The notes: generated by a model not told the origin, from the letters alone. 64,000 bases of DNA from Algoriphagus sp. CAU 1675 (GCF_029222925.1 NZ_JARHUI010000001.1:986-64985), one strand, 5' to 3'. Shown: positions 17,888 to 30,287, counted from the first letter of the stretch. Translations and numbers: made by a program.

Positions 17888-18361
17888 ATGATTGTAAAAA
17901 CTAAAAAATATCAGCTTCCTACAGGAACATACATCAAAATGGGGCTTGTCAATATCCTCAAAGAACAGTGGTGGGTAATTTTGATTGCCCTTGCTATCGG
18001 ATGCGGATATTTTTGGATAGCCTCCATTTGGTGGATAATAGGAGCCGTTTTGGCTTATGGGCTGTATGTGTTGTTTTGGGCAATCCAATTTACCGGAGTG
18101 ACACAAATGGAACAAAACAAGGTCATTTTCGAAAAAATGGCCTATGAAATAGATAGCCGTCAGATTTTGATGAAAATTAATGTGCGCCAGGGTATGCCAG
18201 TGCAGTGGAATATGATCAAAAGGGCAGAAATCACCAAAGAGGCATTTGTGCTGTATATGTCCAAAGCTCAGTTCATCTATCTTCCTTTCAAGATTTTCAA
18301 TTCTGATAATGATAGAAAATTTTTGGAGACTATCCTCAAGCGAAAAGAACTGATTAAATAA
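17888..18361 (+). CDS. YcxB-like membrane protein
   Basis: With the start at 17888 (MIVKTKKYQLPTGTYIKMGL) the product is 157 residues; the upstream frame from 17831 has no plausible N-terminus. Two adjacent membrane helices (WWVILIALAIGCGYFWIASI and WWIIGAVLAYGLYVLFW) are followed by a beta domain with YLPFKIFNSDNDRKFLETIL. That last stretch is typical of YcxB-like C-terminal domains, whose role is unknown. The gene stands alone, with its own terminator. Confidence 0.7.
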   Translation: MIVKTKKYQLPTGTYIKMGLVNILKEQWWVILIALAIGCGYFWIASIWWIIGAVLAYGLYVLFWAIQFTGVTQMEQNKVIFEKMAYEIDSRQILMKINVRQGMPVQWNMIKRAEITKEAFVLYMSKAQFIYLPFKIFNSDNDRKFLETILKRKELIK

Positions 18362-18365
18362 TACA

Positions 18366-18393
18366 TGAAGCCTGATCCCTAAATCAGGCTTTT
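18366..18393 (+). terminator. Intrinsic terminator
   Basis: The stem aagcctgat / atcaggctt with a 6-nt loop is followed by a run of six T's, directly after the YcxB-like gene. Confidence 0.85.
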
Positions 18394-18466
18394 TTATTGA
18401 ATTCAAAGTATAGGGAGTTCTCCCCATGCCGGATAAAGTATCCCGCTAATTTTATCATATTTGGAT

Positions 18467-18940
18467 ATGCAGATCAAAGTATTGGCCATCGGAAAAACAG
18501 ATCATCCCGCTATAGAGGAACTGATCCGGGAATACTCCAACCGACTGGGACATTATATCCGTTTCGAACTGGAGATTATTCCGGATCTGAAAAACACCAA
18601 ATCCCTTTCCCAGACTGCCCAAAAGGAAAAGGAAGGAGAGTTAATATTAAAAAAACTCAGCCCGTCTGATGAATTGATTTTATTGGATGAAAGAGGTAAA
18701 AGTTTTTCCTCTTTGGAGTTTTCAGAATACCTCCAGAAAAAAATGAACTCCGGACTCAAACAGCTGATTTTTGTAATTGGAGGCCCTTTTGGCTTTTCTG
18801 AGGCCGTTTATGCCAGATGCAACGGAAAAATTTCCCTTTCAAAAATGACTTTTTCCCATCAGATGATTCGCCCTTTTTTGACTGAGCAACTCTACAGAGC
18901 CTTTACCATTCTCCGAAACGAACCCTACCATCACGAATAA
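18467..18940 (+). CDS. rlmH: 23S rRNA (pseudouridine1915-N3)-methyltransferase
   Basis: RlmH is a SPOUT-class enzyme that uses SAM to methylate pseudouridine 1915 in helix 69 of 23S rRNA. The ATG at 18467 gives 157 residues (MQIKVLAIGKT), the usual size, whereas the TTG at 18461 would add two residues. Signatures are LILLDERGKSFSSLEFSEYL, the SAM-knot FVIGGPFGFSEAVYARCNGK, and the C-terminal MTFSHQMIRPFLTEQLYRAF followed by NEPYHHE. Confidence 0.97.
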   Translation: MQIKVLAIGKTDHPAIEELIREYSNRLGHYIRFELEIIPDLKNTKSLSQTAQKEKEGELILKKLSPSDELILLDERGKSFSSLEFSEYLQKKMNSGLKQLIFVIGGPFGFSEAVYARCNGKISLSKMTFSHQMIRPFLTEQLYRAFTILRNEPYHHE

Positions 18941-18982
18941 TTCTTAACAGGCTCAATGTTAAGTTTTTGAATCCTTTTTTCT

Positions 18983-19030
18983 TCCAATGTTACCAAATTG
19001 TTAACTTTATCGTAAATTGGTAACATTGGA
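18983..19030. promoter_or_regulatory. 14-bp perfect inverted repeat, operator-like
   Basis: The arm tccaatgttaccaa (18983-18996) is exactly inverted as ttggtaacattgga (19017-19030), with a 20-bp AT-rich spacer that contains gttaac. It ends 9 bp before the TTG start of the next gene, so it would overlap the promoter or 5' leader. It is not followed by a T-run, so it is not a terminator. A binding site for a dimeric regulator or an RNA hairpin over the start are both possible. Confidence 0.55.
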
Positions 19031-19039
19031 TTCACGAAC

Positions 19040-19876
19040 TTGAAAAAAGGCTTATACATAGTACTCATTCTTTTGGGGATCAGCTTCCGGGCTTGGTCAC
19101 AGGAAAGTGCTGTGTCCTTTGAATCCCTAGCTTTTGAAACATCCGTAGAAAAACAATTTTGGCAGACCGGAACTTCCGAAAACAACCCTCTGGCATTATT
19201 CATGGCAGTACATGCTGAAGCTGAAAATCAAGCTGAAAACTGGCATGACCTGCTTAGTACCTTAGATGAACAGTTTGAAAAGAAAGGAAGAAGTGAAAAT
19301 TTTCTAAGGGTCCTATTCCAGAAAAGCCATCAGAACCTTTTCAAAAAATACGAGCAGCACTCTTCCTTCAATGACATGCTCAATGAGGGACTGTTTGACT
19401 GTGTAAGTGGTTCTGCGGCATTGGGAATGTTGTTGGAGCGTTATGGATTCGAATACGATATTGTAGAAACTGACTATCATGTCTTCATTGTAGCCAATTC
19501 AGACAACAAAAAAATCATCCTGGAAAGCACCGTGAAAATCGGAGGAATGATTTCAACTCCTTCTGAGGTTCAGAACTATTTGGATTCCTATCAACCTGCA
19601 AAAAAAGAAACCTATTTGGAGCTGAGACAGCGTATTGGTGCCCCAAAAGTGGATTTCAGTGAAAATTCCATTTTCAGAAAAGTAGATCTAAACCAACTGG
19701 CAGGCCTTCAATATTACAACGATGCCATCCTGCATTTCAACCAGCAAAGATTCCGGGAAGCTGCCTGGCAATTGGAAAAGGCCTTTCAGCTGTATCCTTC
19801 CGAAAGAATTGAAGGATTAAAAGAATTGGCCATTGATCAGGCCTATAAAACCTACGGTACCGACATCAGTCAATAA
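19040..19876 (+). CDS. Hypothetical exported protein, transglutaminase-like
   Basis: The 278-residue frame begins with a TTG at 19040. No in-frame ATG lies upstream, and the TTG puts a normal signal peptide at the N-terminus (KKGLYIVLILLGISFRAWSQ). The middle contains NEGLFDCVSGSAALGMLLER, about 20 residues before TDYHVFIVAN, which looks like the Cys and His parts of a papain or transglutaminase-like fold. The C-terminal 60 residues resemble a TPR-type helix pair (YYNDAILHFNQQRFREAAWQ). The enzymatic reading is inference. Confidence 0.75.
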   Translation: MKKGLYIVLILLGISFRAWSQESAVSFESLAFETSVEKQFWQTGTSENNPLALFMAVHAEAENQAENWHDLLSTLDEQFEKKGRSENFLRVLFQKSHQNLFKKYEQHSSFNDMLNEGLFDCVSGSAALGMLLERYGFEYDIVETDYHVFIVANSDNKKIILESTVKIGGMISTPSEVQNYLDSYQPAKKETYLELRQRIGAPKVDFSENSIFRKVDLNQLAGLQYYNDAILHFNQQRFREAAWQLEKAFQLYPSERIEGLKELAIDQAYKTYGTDISQ

Positions 19877-19897
19877 AACCCAAGTATTCTACTTACC

Positions 19898-19932
19898 AAA
19901 AAAGCCCTATTTGAAATAGGGCTTTATTTTTT
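19898..19932. terminator. Bidirectional intrinsic terminator
   Basis: The stem aaagccctat (19901-19910) / atagggcttt (19916-19925) has T's on both strands. It separates the convergent exported-protein and FKBP genes. Confidence 0.82.
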
Positions 19933-19944
19933 AATAGAGAGGTA

Positions 19945-20478
19945 TCAGTGGTGGTGACCACCTGGACCATGCACATGCCCATGTTCAATTTCTTCCTGCT
20001 CAGCATCCCTGATTCCAACGATCTTCCCTTCAAAATACAGATCAAAACCGGCCAGAGGTGGATTGAAATCCATATGAACCCCGAGATAGTCTACTTTGAG
20101 GACTTCTCCTCTCATCTGGTTTCCTTTGTCATCCTGCATGGGAATGACGTTACCAACTTTTAGGATGTCCTTATTCTTTTTGCCCTCCTCTTTAAAATTG
20201 GCCTTCGGAATGATCACCTTTTTATTTTCATCATAATCCCCATATCCATTTTCAAAATCGATAAACACCGAGAAGGAATCTCCTACAGCTTTGCCAAGGA
20301 TTTCTTTTTCCAAAGCAGGAAGAATATTATTCGCTCCAGCTAAGAAATGAAAAGGAGTGGATTCATTCACCTCCTCAAAAGGCTGTGGGCCCGTCTCACC
20401 GTCATCTACCTTGAGACGGTAAGAAATAGAAACTACTTTATTTGCTTCTGCGATCATTAATTGATTGATTAAATTCAT
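19945..20478 (-). CDS. FKBP-type peptidyl-prolyl isomerase, SlyD-like
   Basis: The 177-residue protein has an FKBP fold (VVSISYRLKVDDGETGP; LEKEILGKAVGDSFSVFI) interrupted by an insert-in-flap domain, as in SlyD. It ends in a metal-binding His tail (HGHVHGPGGHHH). SlyD-type enzymes isomerise X-Pro bonds, act as chaperones and bind nickel or other metals. The start could also be the second Met (20457). It is cytosolic, with no signal peptide. The gene is followed by a shared terminator. Confidence 0.93.
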   Translation of the reverse strand: MNLINQLMIAEANKVVSISYRLKVDDGETGPQPFEEVNESTPFHFLAGANNILPALEKEILGKAVGDSFSVFIDFENGYGDYDENKKVIIPKANFKEEGKKNKDILKVGNVIPMQDDKGNQMRGEVLKVDYLGVHMDFNPPLAGFDLYFEGKIVGIRDAEQEEIEHGHVHGPGGHHH

Positions 20479-20499
20479 TGATTCAGTAGGGTTTCCCTT

Positions 20500-22185
20500 T
20501 TAACGGAACAAATAGGCCATGCTCAACTGACCTACAAAATTCTTCCGGTCATAACCCGGTACGAAATACTGGTCCGGCTGATTTTCCAAATACCACTTAT
20601 AGTTAAAGGTCTTTACATACTGGAATTTTCCGGCGAGCAGGAAATCCCCAAACCTCCACTCAGGGGTAAGGGAAAACACCAAGTCCACATATTTGTTTCT
20701 GAAGTCCTTGGACTCCTCATACCGGAAGTAATAGAAATCATTGTTGTACTCAATCCGTTCCACTTGAACCCCGATTTTCTTGAGCTTTTCAACCCAGGCT
20801 ACTCCTAGAAAAATCTGGTTGCTTCCCGGGCCGTTTCCGATTCCCAGCACCTGTCCCTGATTTGTATACCCATGCCGCACATGGTCATGAATGTACCAAG
20901 ACCGGAGCTCCCGGATTTCTTCCCGTATAGTCTGTCCAGACTGGGTCATTTCGGAATTGATCTCAATAAATCGATTAGGCTTTTTCAGATCTATCAAATG
21001 GGTAAAGCCAAATGTAAATGCCCTCCCTTGTTCAGGAGTGGTAATAAATTCCTCCAGCTTTCTGGAATTACCCCGGGTACCGTATTCCCCATAAAATTCA
21101 AATCTTCCCTCCGGGCTCAGCCATCTGAAATATCCCGTACTGAATTGCTGTCTCTTGTCCCGGATGGGGTCAACTACATTCTGTAAGCCCTTTCTCCCGT
21201 TGAATACCGGCAATACATCTGCAAAATCCGTGATTTCATCCCGATACAGGTGATTTACAGAGCCATACCCCAGAAAGAGGCCCGGAATCCACTTGGGCTG
21301 ATAGGTAAGGATCAAACCCGAAATAAAGCGGTCTCCATTTTCTCTCTTTGGGATGTACACCGGATTATTCACAAAAATGTAGTCCGAATGAGGAAGGAGG
21401 AAATTCGTTGACTTCAAGAAGCCCGCTATAGTCTGCCCTTCAAAAGTTCCTATTCCACTTTTTATTGGGCGACGGGTGTTTAAGGTATAGTGGAAAAATC
21501 CCGGGGCATTGTTGCCCATCAGTAAGGAATTTCTCCTTCCGGGACCCCACCAGAGATTTTCTGTAGAAGCCCCTAAAGAGATACTTCCAAGATTAAATCT
21601 TAAACTCGATTGCCCTGCAAACACTTTGTTGTAAACGCTTTTACCAAACCTTTCCGGCATATCTATTCGGTTCAGGTACTCGTAATAAAACAAAATGGTG
21701 GACTGGTGTTCAAAAGGAAAGCCTTCGTAATCTTTATTCTCGGCAAACAGAAACTCAGGTTGTACCTGAAGACTGAAATTTCCATATTCTGCATAAATCC
21801 CCGGACTGATCACGTGCTGATATCCCCTATTGGGAATAAAGGCTCCATCATTGACTCCAAAAGCATACACTGAATTGTATTGCCCCCGGTAAATTCCAGG
21901 CATAGCCAAAAGCTTCCCCTTTTCACCAATTCTTTGATGGAAGGCAGAGTTTTCCAAATCCACCAAAGTACCATCAATGTCAAAGCCATTGGCAAAGCCA
22001 AATGCCTCGGTAGGAAACAGAGGCCGGATCATAAAGGAAGAAGCAGAATCTATTTGCCCGGTCAATTGTAGCCTTCTCAGGTAATCATCCAAAACAGGAG
22101 TCCCCACAGGAATGGTCTGGGCAACTGCGCTTTTTGCCCATGGAAGGACACAAATCAAAAAAGAAATTATAAGGGATTTTTTCAT
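20500..22185 (-). CDS. Capsule assembly Wzi family outer-membrane protein
   Basis: The 561-residue protein starts with a signal peptide (SLIISFLICVLPWAKSAVAQ) and then shows the Wzi-family pattern: YLRRLQLTGQIDS, and LGSISLGASTENLWWGPGRR followed by NSLLMGNNAPGFFHYT. Alternating beta strands run to an aromatic last residue (SMAYLFR). In E. coli, Wzi is an 18-strand outer-membrane lectin that anchors capsule polysaccharide. It lies 2 bp after the lipoprotein gene, so the two probably form a unit. Confidence 0.9.
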   Translation of the reverse strand: MKKSLIISFLICVLPWAKSAVAQTIPVGTPVLDDYLRRLQLTGQIDSASSFMIRPLFPTEAFGFANGFDIDGTLVDLENSAFHQRIGEKGKLLAMPGIYRGQYNSVYAFGVNDGAFIPNRGYQHVISPGIYAEYGNFSLQVQPEFLFAENKDYEGFPFEHQSTILFYYEYLNRIDMPERFGKSVYNKVFAGQSSLRFNLGSISLGASTENLWWGPGRRNSLLMGNNAPGFFHYTLNTRRPIKSGIGTFEGQTIAGFLKSTNFLLPHSDYIFVNNPVYIPKRENGDRFISGLILTYQPKWIPGLFLGYGSVNHLYRDEITDFADVLPVFNGRKGLQNVVDPIRDKRQQFSTGYFRWLSPEGRFEFYGEYGTRGNSRKLEEFITTPEQGRAFTFGFTHLIDLKKPNRFIEINSEMTQSGQTIREEIRELRSWYIHDHVRHGYTNQGQVLGIGNGPGSNQIFLGVAWVEKLKKIGVQVERIEYNNDFYYFRYEESKDFRNKYVDLVFSLTPEWRFGDFLLAGKFQYVKTFNYKWYLENQPDQYFVPGYDRKNFVGQLSMAYLFR

Positions 22186-22187
22186 CT

Positions 22188-22880
22188 TTAAATTACTTGG
22201 AAAGCAACTACTTCTACACCTGAAATGGACCAGGACTCATCACAAACCGGATCTATAGCATTGGTCTGCTTCAAGTCCCCACCAGCATAGATCCTGATGT
22301 AATCGTTGTTGTGCTCGATAATCTTGGAGATTTTATAACGGGTAGTATAATTATTAAAAGCCCCAAAACTGCAAAGGCCCGGAAGATTTGTTTGGGTGGC
22401 CCCTGTTTTAGGTCTGTTCTGCCTGAAATAGGAATTGGGATAGGATTGATACAGGCAATAGGTGGATTCACAGGGAGAATTTGAGAAAGTAGTCCTAAAT
22501 ACCTCTGTGTCATCATAGCCCATGTACCAATAATCCGGACCGGAGATTTCTCCGTCATTCGGATTACCATCCCAACTGTCATGAATCAGAATTTCAAAAG
22601 TGATCTTGAGGTAATTGTGGGGAGGAAGATTGTTAAGATTAACCGCGACTTCTTCATTGCGGTAGTAGCCTGCAATGGTATCTCCTCTCCAAATAAATAA
22701 ACGTCCATTTTCAAACCCTGCAAGGTCCAATTCCCCAAAATCATTGGAATACACCACTTTTTCGGATTCAATTACATCAAAATAATCCGGCTTCAAGGTA
22801 TCCACACAGGAAGAAACCATAAGTGCAAGCAAAAAAAGAGTAAAGCTTGGTAAAGTAGTTTTCAAAATCCTTCTTTTCAT
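22188..22880 (-). CDS. Hypothetical lipoprotein upstream of Wzi
   Basis: The 230-residue protein has a lipoprotein signal (LPSFTLFLLALMVSSCVDTL, lipid on the Cys at about 25). The body is beta-rich with aromatic motifs (WDGNPNDGEISGPDYWYMGY) and several cysteines (SPCESTYCLY). I do not recognise a family; the repeated Trp/Tyr/Asp turns are like carbohydrate-binding or lectin-type beta sandwiches. Being 2 bp ahead of the Wzi-family gene, it may share its capsule-related role; this is inference. Confidence 0.85.
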   Translation of the reverse strand: MKRRILKTTLPSFTLFLLALMVSSCVDTLKPDYFDVIESEKVVYSNDFGELDLAGFENGRLFIWRGDTIAGYYRNEEVAVNLNNLPPHNYLKITFEILIHDSWDGNPNDGEISGPDYWYMGYDDTEVFRTTFSNSPCESTYCLYQSYPNSYFRQNRPKTGATQTNLPGLCSFGAFNNYTTRYKISKIIEHNNDYIRIYAGGDLKQTNAIDPVCDESWSISGVEVVAFQVI

Positions 22881-23013
22881 TGGACTTGTTTAGTATATCA
22901 ACACAATGCAACAAAGAAACAAAAAACCCTTAAAAGGTGCTCTATCAAAGTTCCTTTCAATCTCGAGATCTAGGAGTTATTCTTATTTTTAGGACAATTA
23001 TTCAACTTGAGAA

Positions 23014-24108
23014 ATGAGTCTTTTTACCATTGTAGCCGGAGCCCGACCCAATTTCATGAAAATCGCTCCTATAATCCACCAGCTTCAAAAAAAGCAAAGG
23101 GAAGGTACGAATGTGCGTTTTCGACTGGTTCACACCGGGCAACACTATGACAAAAAAATGTCCGGGGATTTTTTTGAGCAACTCAATATCCCGCAACCCG
23201 ATGCCAATTTAGGAGGCGGAGGAGGAACCCAAGCCGAGCAAACCGCCGCCATTATGGTGGCTTTTGAAAAAGAGCTATTCGAACATCCAAGCGATCTAGT
23301 CATCGTGGTAGGCGATGTCACCAGCACCCTGGCCTGCTCAATTACCGCCAAAAAACTTCAGATCGATGTAGCCCATGTGGAAGGGGGAATTCGTTCGGGA
23401 GACCTGAGTATGCCGGAAGAAATCAACAGAATGGTGACGGATTCCATAACCGACCATTTCTTCACCACCTCGGAACTTGCCAATGAAAACCTTCGGAAAA
23501 GCGGCATTTCCGAAGAACGAATCCATTTTGTGGGCAATACCATGATCGACACCCTATTGGCTCAAAAGCCAAGATTCAAAAAGCCCGAAGGGGAAATTTT
23601 TGAAGATCTTGAACCGCAGGGCTATTTCATCATGACCATGCACCGCCCGGCAAATGTAGATCAGGAGCAAAAGCTGAAAGCGATGATCGCAGCCATCCTG
23701 GAAGGGGTACAAGGTTTGCCTATTATATTTCCTGTACACCCCCGCACGGCCAAAAACCTCCAAGTCATAGGAATTCAGGCGGACAATTTACGGATGTGTG
23801 AACCCTTAGGCTATTTGGAATTCAATTACCTCGTCAAAAATGCCAAGGCAGTAATCACAGACTCGGGAGGGATCACCGAAGAAGCAACAGTCATGAATGT
23901 CCCCTGCATCACTTTACGAGACAATACGGAGCGGGCTGAGACCATTCTCCTAGGCACCAATGAGCTAGCCGGAACCGACCCAAAAAAGCTGAAACCCTAT
24001 CTGGAAAAAGTCATGAAAGGGGATTGGAAATCCTATCAGGGCATCCCGCTTTGGGACGGGAAAACCTCAGAGCGAATTGTAGATATACTAATTGAGAAAT
24101 ACGCTTGA
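23014..24108 (+). CDS. wecB: UDP-N-acetylglucosamine 2-epimerase (non-hydrolysing)
   Basis: The enzyme interconverts UDP-GlcNAc and UDP-ManNAc for surface polysaccharides. The 364-residue protein has GARPNFMKIAPII, RLVHTGQHYDKKMSGDFFEQ, VVGDVTSTLACSITAKKL, VAHVEGGIRSGDLSMPEEIN, the motif TMHRPANVD, and ITDSGGITEEATVMNVPCIT followed by LRDNTERAET. These mark the family unambiguously. A cupin gene starts 7 bp downstream. Confidence 0.96.
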   Translation: MSLFTIVAGARPNFMKIAPIIHQLQKKQREGTNVRFRLVHTGQHYDKKMSGDFFEQLNIPQPDANLGGGGGTQAEQTAAIMVAFEKELFEHPSDLVIVVGDVTSTLACSITAKKLQIDVAHVEGGIRSGDLSMPEEINRMVTDSITDHFFTTSELANENLRKSGISEERIHFVGNTMIDTLLAQKPRFKKPEGEIFEDLEPQGYFIMTMHRPANVDQEQKLKAMIAAILEGVQGLPIIFPVHPRTAKNLQVIGIQADNLRMCEPLGYLEFNYLVKNAKAVITDSGGITEEATVMNVPCITLRDNTERAETILLGTNELAGTDPKKLKPYLEKVMKGDWKSYQGIPLWDGKTSERIVDILIEKYA

Positions 24109-24115
24109 TACAGCC

Positions 24116-24601
24116 ATGGATACCCAAAACAGAATAGACTTTCTAATCCGATCCCTTGACTTATTGCCCCATCCTGAGGGAGGTTATTACAGGGAAACCT
24201 ATAGAAGTGAAATACTTCATGATACCCCATCGGGAAAGCGAAATCTAAGTACCTGCATTTTCTTTCTCCTTACCTCTGAAAACGTCAGTCATTTCCACAG
24301 GATAAAGAGCGATGAATTATGGTTTTGGCATGAAGGAAGCTCTTTGCTGATTCATTTACTGGGAGATAAAGGCCATGAAATCCTAAAATTGGGTCCTGTA
24401 GATGGGAAAGGATGCCTCCCTCAGCAATTGGTCAAAGCCGGAATTCTATTTGGAAGTACGCTAGAAGATGCCAATTCTTATGCTTTGGTTTCCTGTACAG
24501 TAGCACCCGGATTTGATTTTGCAGATTTTGAGCTGTTCAAAGCAGAGGACTTATTGAAGGATTTCCCAGATGAAGAGGAAATAATTCGAAGATTGACCTA
24601 A
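24116..24601 (+). CDS. Cupin-domain protein (DUF985)
   Basis: With the ATG at 24116 (MDTQNRIDFLIRSLDLLPHP) the product is 161 residues; the frame is open back to a TTG at 24092 inside the epimerase gene. It shows the DUF985 signature HPEGGYYRETYRS, STCIFFLLTSENVSHFHRIK and SDELWFWHEGSSLLIHLL, and later SCTVAPGFDFADFEL. DUF985 proteins are single cupin barrels whose substrate is mostly undefined. It starts 7 bp after wecB and is probably cotranscribed. Confidence 0.92.
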   Translation: MDTQNRIDFLIRSLDLLPHPEGGYYRETYRSEILHDTPSGKRNLSTCIFFLLTSENVSHFHRIKSDELWFWHEGSSLLIHLLGDKGHEILKLGPVDGKGCLPQQLVKAGILFGSTLEDANSYALVSCTVAPGFDFADFELFKAEDLLKDFPDEEEIIRRLT

Positions 24602-24663
24602 TGCTATTTGAATTTTTTTTATCCAAGTTTGAAGAATAGCCCAAAATGCTCTTGTCTGAATTC

Positions 24664-25317
24664 CTAAATCTCACCCAAATAAACAGAGTCTGATAAAATT
24701 CTTTTTTTGGTCCAGGGATTTTCCTGGCTAAAGGCCAAAAAAGCAAACCAACTATTTTCCAGGGCAGTTTCTGAAACTGGAAGCAAATAACTCCCCAATT
24801 CCCTGTAGTTACCAAAAAACTCCCAAATAGAAGATCCATCCTGATTGATGAGGATCACAAAAGCCTGATCCGAAGGTTTCGCAGAGGCAATCCAGGAATT
24901 ATTTTCCCAGGAAAACAGAATTCCCTCGGGATTTCGTTCCGCCTTGGCATTCTGGGCTCCTGTGAGACTACCTTTACTCAGCTTTACCAGACTCAGATCC
25001 AAAACCTTTTTGCCGTTTTGAAAAACAAAGGAGTTTTTTGAGGTATGAGAAACCGCCGCATGGTAGGGTCTTGAGCCTCCATCTGCTAATTCCTGATATC
25101 CAAATCTGAGGAGATGGGTATAATTTTTAAGAAATGCATGCGTCTGGGTATTTACAGATTGAGAAAGCCTTTTGAGTTCAGAGGTTTTTTTCTTCGTGTT
25201 TTTACTTTGTTTGGAAGGGGCTCTTCGGGAATAGGTCTTGCCTCCGATCTTGTAGATCACAATATCTCCGATTTTACCTCTCATTCCTTCCAGAATTGAA
25301 TTTGTCACTCTTGCCAT
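24664..25317 (-). CDS. DUF6266 family protein
   Basis: The 217-residue protein starts MARVTNSILEGMRGKIGDIV, followed by IYKIGGKTYSRRAPSKQSKN, a hallmark of DUF6266 in Bacteroidota. The rest is beta-rich (GILFSWENNSWIASAK; SWFAFLAFSQEN). Function unknown. It is the last chromosomal gene before the CRISPR region; its start is at the far side of the presumed leader, so the leader would be divergent from this gene. Confidence 0.82.
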   Translation of the reverse strand: MARVTNSILEGMRGKIGDIVIYKIGGKTYSRRAPSKQSKNTKKKTSELKRLSQSVNTQTHAFLKNYTHLLRFGYQELADGGSRPYHAAVSHTSKNSFVFQNGKKVLDLSLVKLSKGSLTGAQNAKAERNPEGILFSWENNSWIASAKPSDQAFVILINQDGSSIWEFFGNYRELGSYLLPVSETALENSWFAFLAFSQENPWTKKRILSDSVYLGEI

Positions 25318-25547
25318 CGCCTTGTTGTTTGATTACCAAGAAGATACGAATAACATTCAAGAAAAGCATGAACTATTTAATTTAAAAATTTACTAAAACA
25401 AAAATTAGATCATATTATAAGCTATATAGAATTGTCTAAAATATGCAGTTCCAATGTTTTATAATTGGTTAAGGATTGGTAAAATCAAAGTTTGTCTTAA
25501 ATCCACGAGAAGATTTTGCTGAATAAATCCAATACTTGACTATATCC
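25318..25547 (+). promoter_or_regulatory. Presumed CRISPR leader
   Basis: This 230-bp AT-rich region directly precedes the first repeat on the strand that the tracrRNA shows to be the crRNA strand. It must also carry the promoter of the divergent DUF6266 gene. TTTG occurs at 25491-25494 and TATAATTG at 25460-25467, but no pair has proper 19-21-bp spacing, so no promoter is called. Its leader role is inferred from array direction. Confidence 0.5.
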
Positions 25548-28244
<2,697 letters not shown>

Positions 28245-28248
<4 letters not shown>

Positions 28249-28283
28249 ATACCCCACGCTAAGTGGCTGGTATGCTGTTTTTT
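28245..28283 (+). terminator. Intrinsic terminator of the CRISPR array
   Basis: The stem agcatacc (28246-28253) / ggtatgct (28269-28276) encloses a second stem ccac/gtgg with loop gctaa and is followed by six T's (28278-28283). The first three bases of the stem are the last three of the final repeat. It ends pre-crRNA transcription on the + strand before cas2. Confidence 0.82.
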
Positions 28284-28334
28284 ACATCTAAAATCAGAAA
28301 TGAAAAAATACGGAAGATGAGCTTTGGGTGAAAA

Positions 28335-28369
28335 CAGACCTGGCAGGTTTTGAAAACCTGCCAGGTCTG
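28335..28369. repeat. REP-like palindrome, copy 1
   Basis: Two 17-bp arms (cagacctggcaggtttt and its exact complement) have a single-base centre at 28352. It lies between the array terminator and the cas2 stop codon. Near-identical palindromes occur at 29643 and 30067, one of them inside a RAYT transposase gene, so this is that transposase's likely substrate. Confidence 0.85.
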
Positions 28370-28378
28370 AACTGCCCG

Positions 28379-29615
<1,237 letters not shown>

Positions 29616-29642
29616 TTGATTGACGATAAGGATAAAACTAAA

Positions 29643-29676
29643 AGACCTAGCAGGTTTCCAAAAACCTGCCAGGTCT
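29643..29676. repeat. REP-like palindrome, copy 2
   Basis: The arm agacctagcaggttt (29643-29657) pairs with aaacctgccaggtct (29662-29676), with one G-T type mismatch and a 4-nt centre. It lies in the 69-bp gap between the transposase and cas1 genes. Confidence 0.82.
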
Positions 29677-29684
29677 GAATCATT

Positions 29685-30287
29685 TCACTCGTACTCTTTA
29701 TTCAAAAGCCACTCTTTCTTTTTCTCCATCAACTCCCGAACATGCCTTGACCCGTCAAAGAAATTAAGGTAGAAATTCCTTTCAAGATTTGACGGTTTAT
29801 CCGGTTGCTGATATCCGTGCCAACTCGACCACTTCCATTCTTCTGTCCGGTTTACAAATCCATGCTTAACTGGATTCAAATGGATATACAAAAAGGTTTC
29901 CTGCCAGTGCTTTTCGTCCAGAATTGGAGTTCTTTTGAAATGCTTCACAAACAAACTTCCCTTTCTTTCAAATCGCTTGTTGATTGCTTTGGTGTAAGAG
30001 TTGAAGAAATCACTGAAAGCCTTGATTACGGGGTTATTGGAAGCGTGAGCGAGTTTTGTGGTGGAAAGACCTGGCAGGTTTTGAAAACCTGCCAGGTCTA
30101 AATCAGCCTTCACACCCACCATCAGATGAAAATGATTCGGCATTAAACAATAGGCATAAGTATCCACCACTTCTGCCAGATACTTGGCATACTGCTTTAG
30201 GAAAAACCGATAGTTTTCCTCATCCCGGAAAATATTCTCCGTCCCGTTTGCGTGGTTGTAGATATGATAGGACTGGCCTAGTTCCAT
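29685..30287 (-). CDS. REP-associated tyrosine transposase (RAYT, Y1 family)
   Basis: The 200-residue protein begins MELGQSYHIYNHANGTENIF and has the HUH-type metal motif HFH (His52 and His54 in LMPNHFHLMV). The catalytic Tyr98 is in FFNSYTKAINKRFERKGSLF, and the family end FLYIHLNPVKHGFV followed by WKWSSW is present, so it looks intact. Such enzymes cut and move single-stranded REP palindromes. Residues 63-74 (about LDLAGFQNLPGL) are encoded by a REP palindrome lying in frame between the two catalytic motifs. The gene starts 11 bp after cas9 and ends 69 bp before cas1, so it sits inside the cas operon and is probably cotranscribed. Type II-C operons normally lack it. Confidence 0.93.
   Translation of the reverse strand: MELGQSYHIYNHANGTENIFRDEENYRFFLKQYAKYLAEVVDTYAYCLMPNHFHLMVGVKADLDLAGFQNLPGLSTTKLAHASNNPVIKAFSDFFNSYTKAINKRFERKGSLFVKHFKRTPILDEKHWQETFLYIHLNPVKHGFVNRTEEWKWSSWHGYQQPDKPSNLERNFYLNFFDGSRHVRELMEKKKEWLLNKEYE
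30067..30099. repeat. REP-like palindrome, copy 3, inside the transposase gene
   Basis: Perfect 16-bp arms agacctggcaggtttt (30067-30082) and its complement (30084-30099) surround one central base. It is 33 bp long, a multiple of three, so it adds residues without breaking the transposase frame. Confidence 0.9.
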
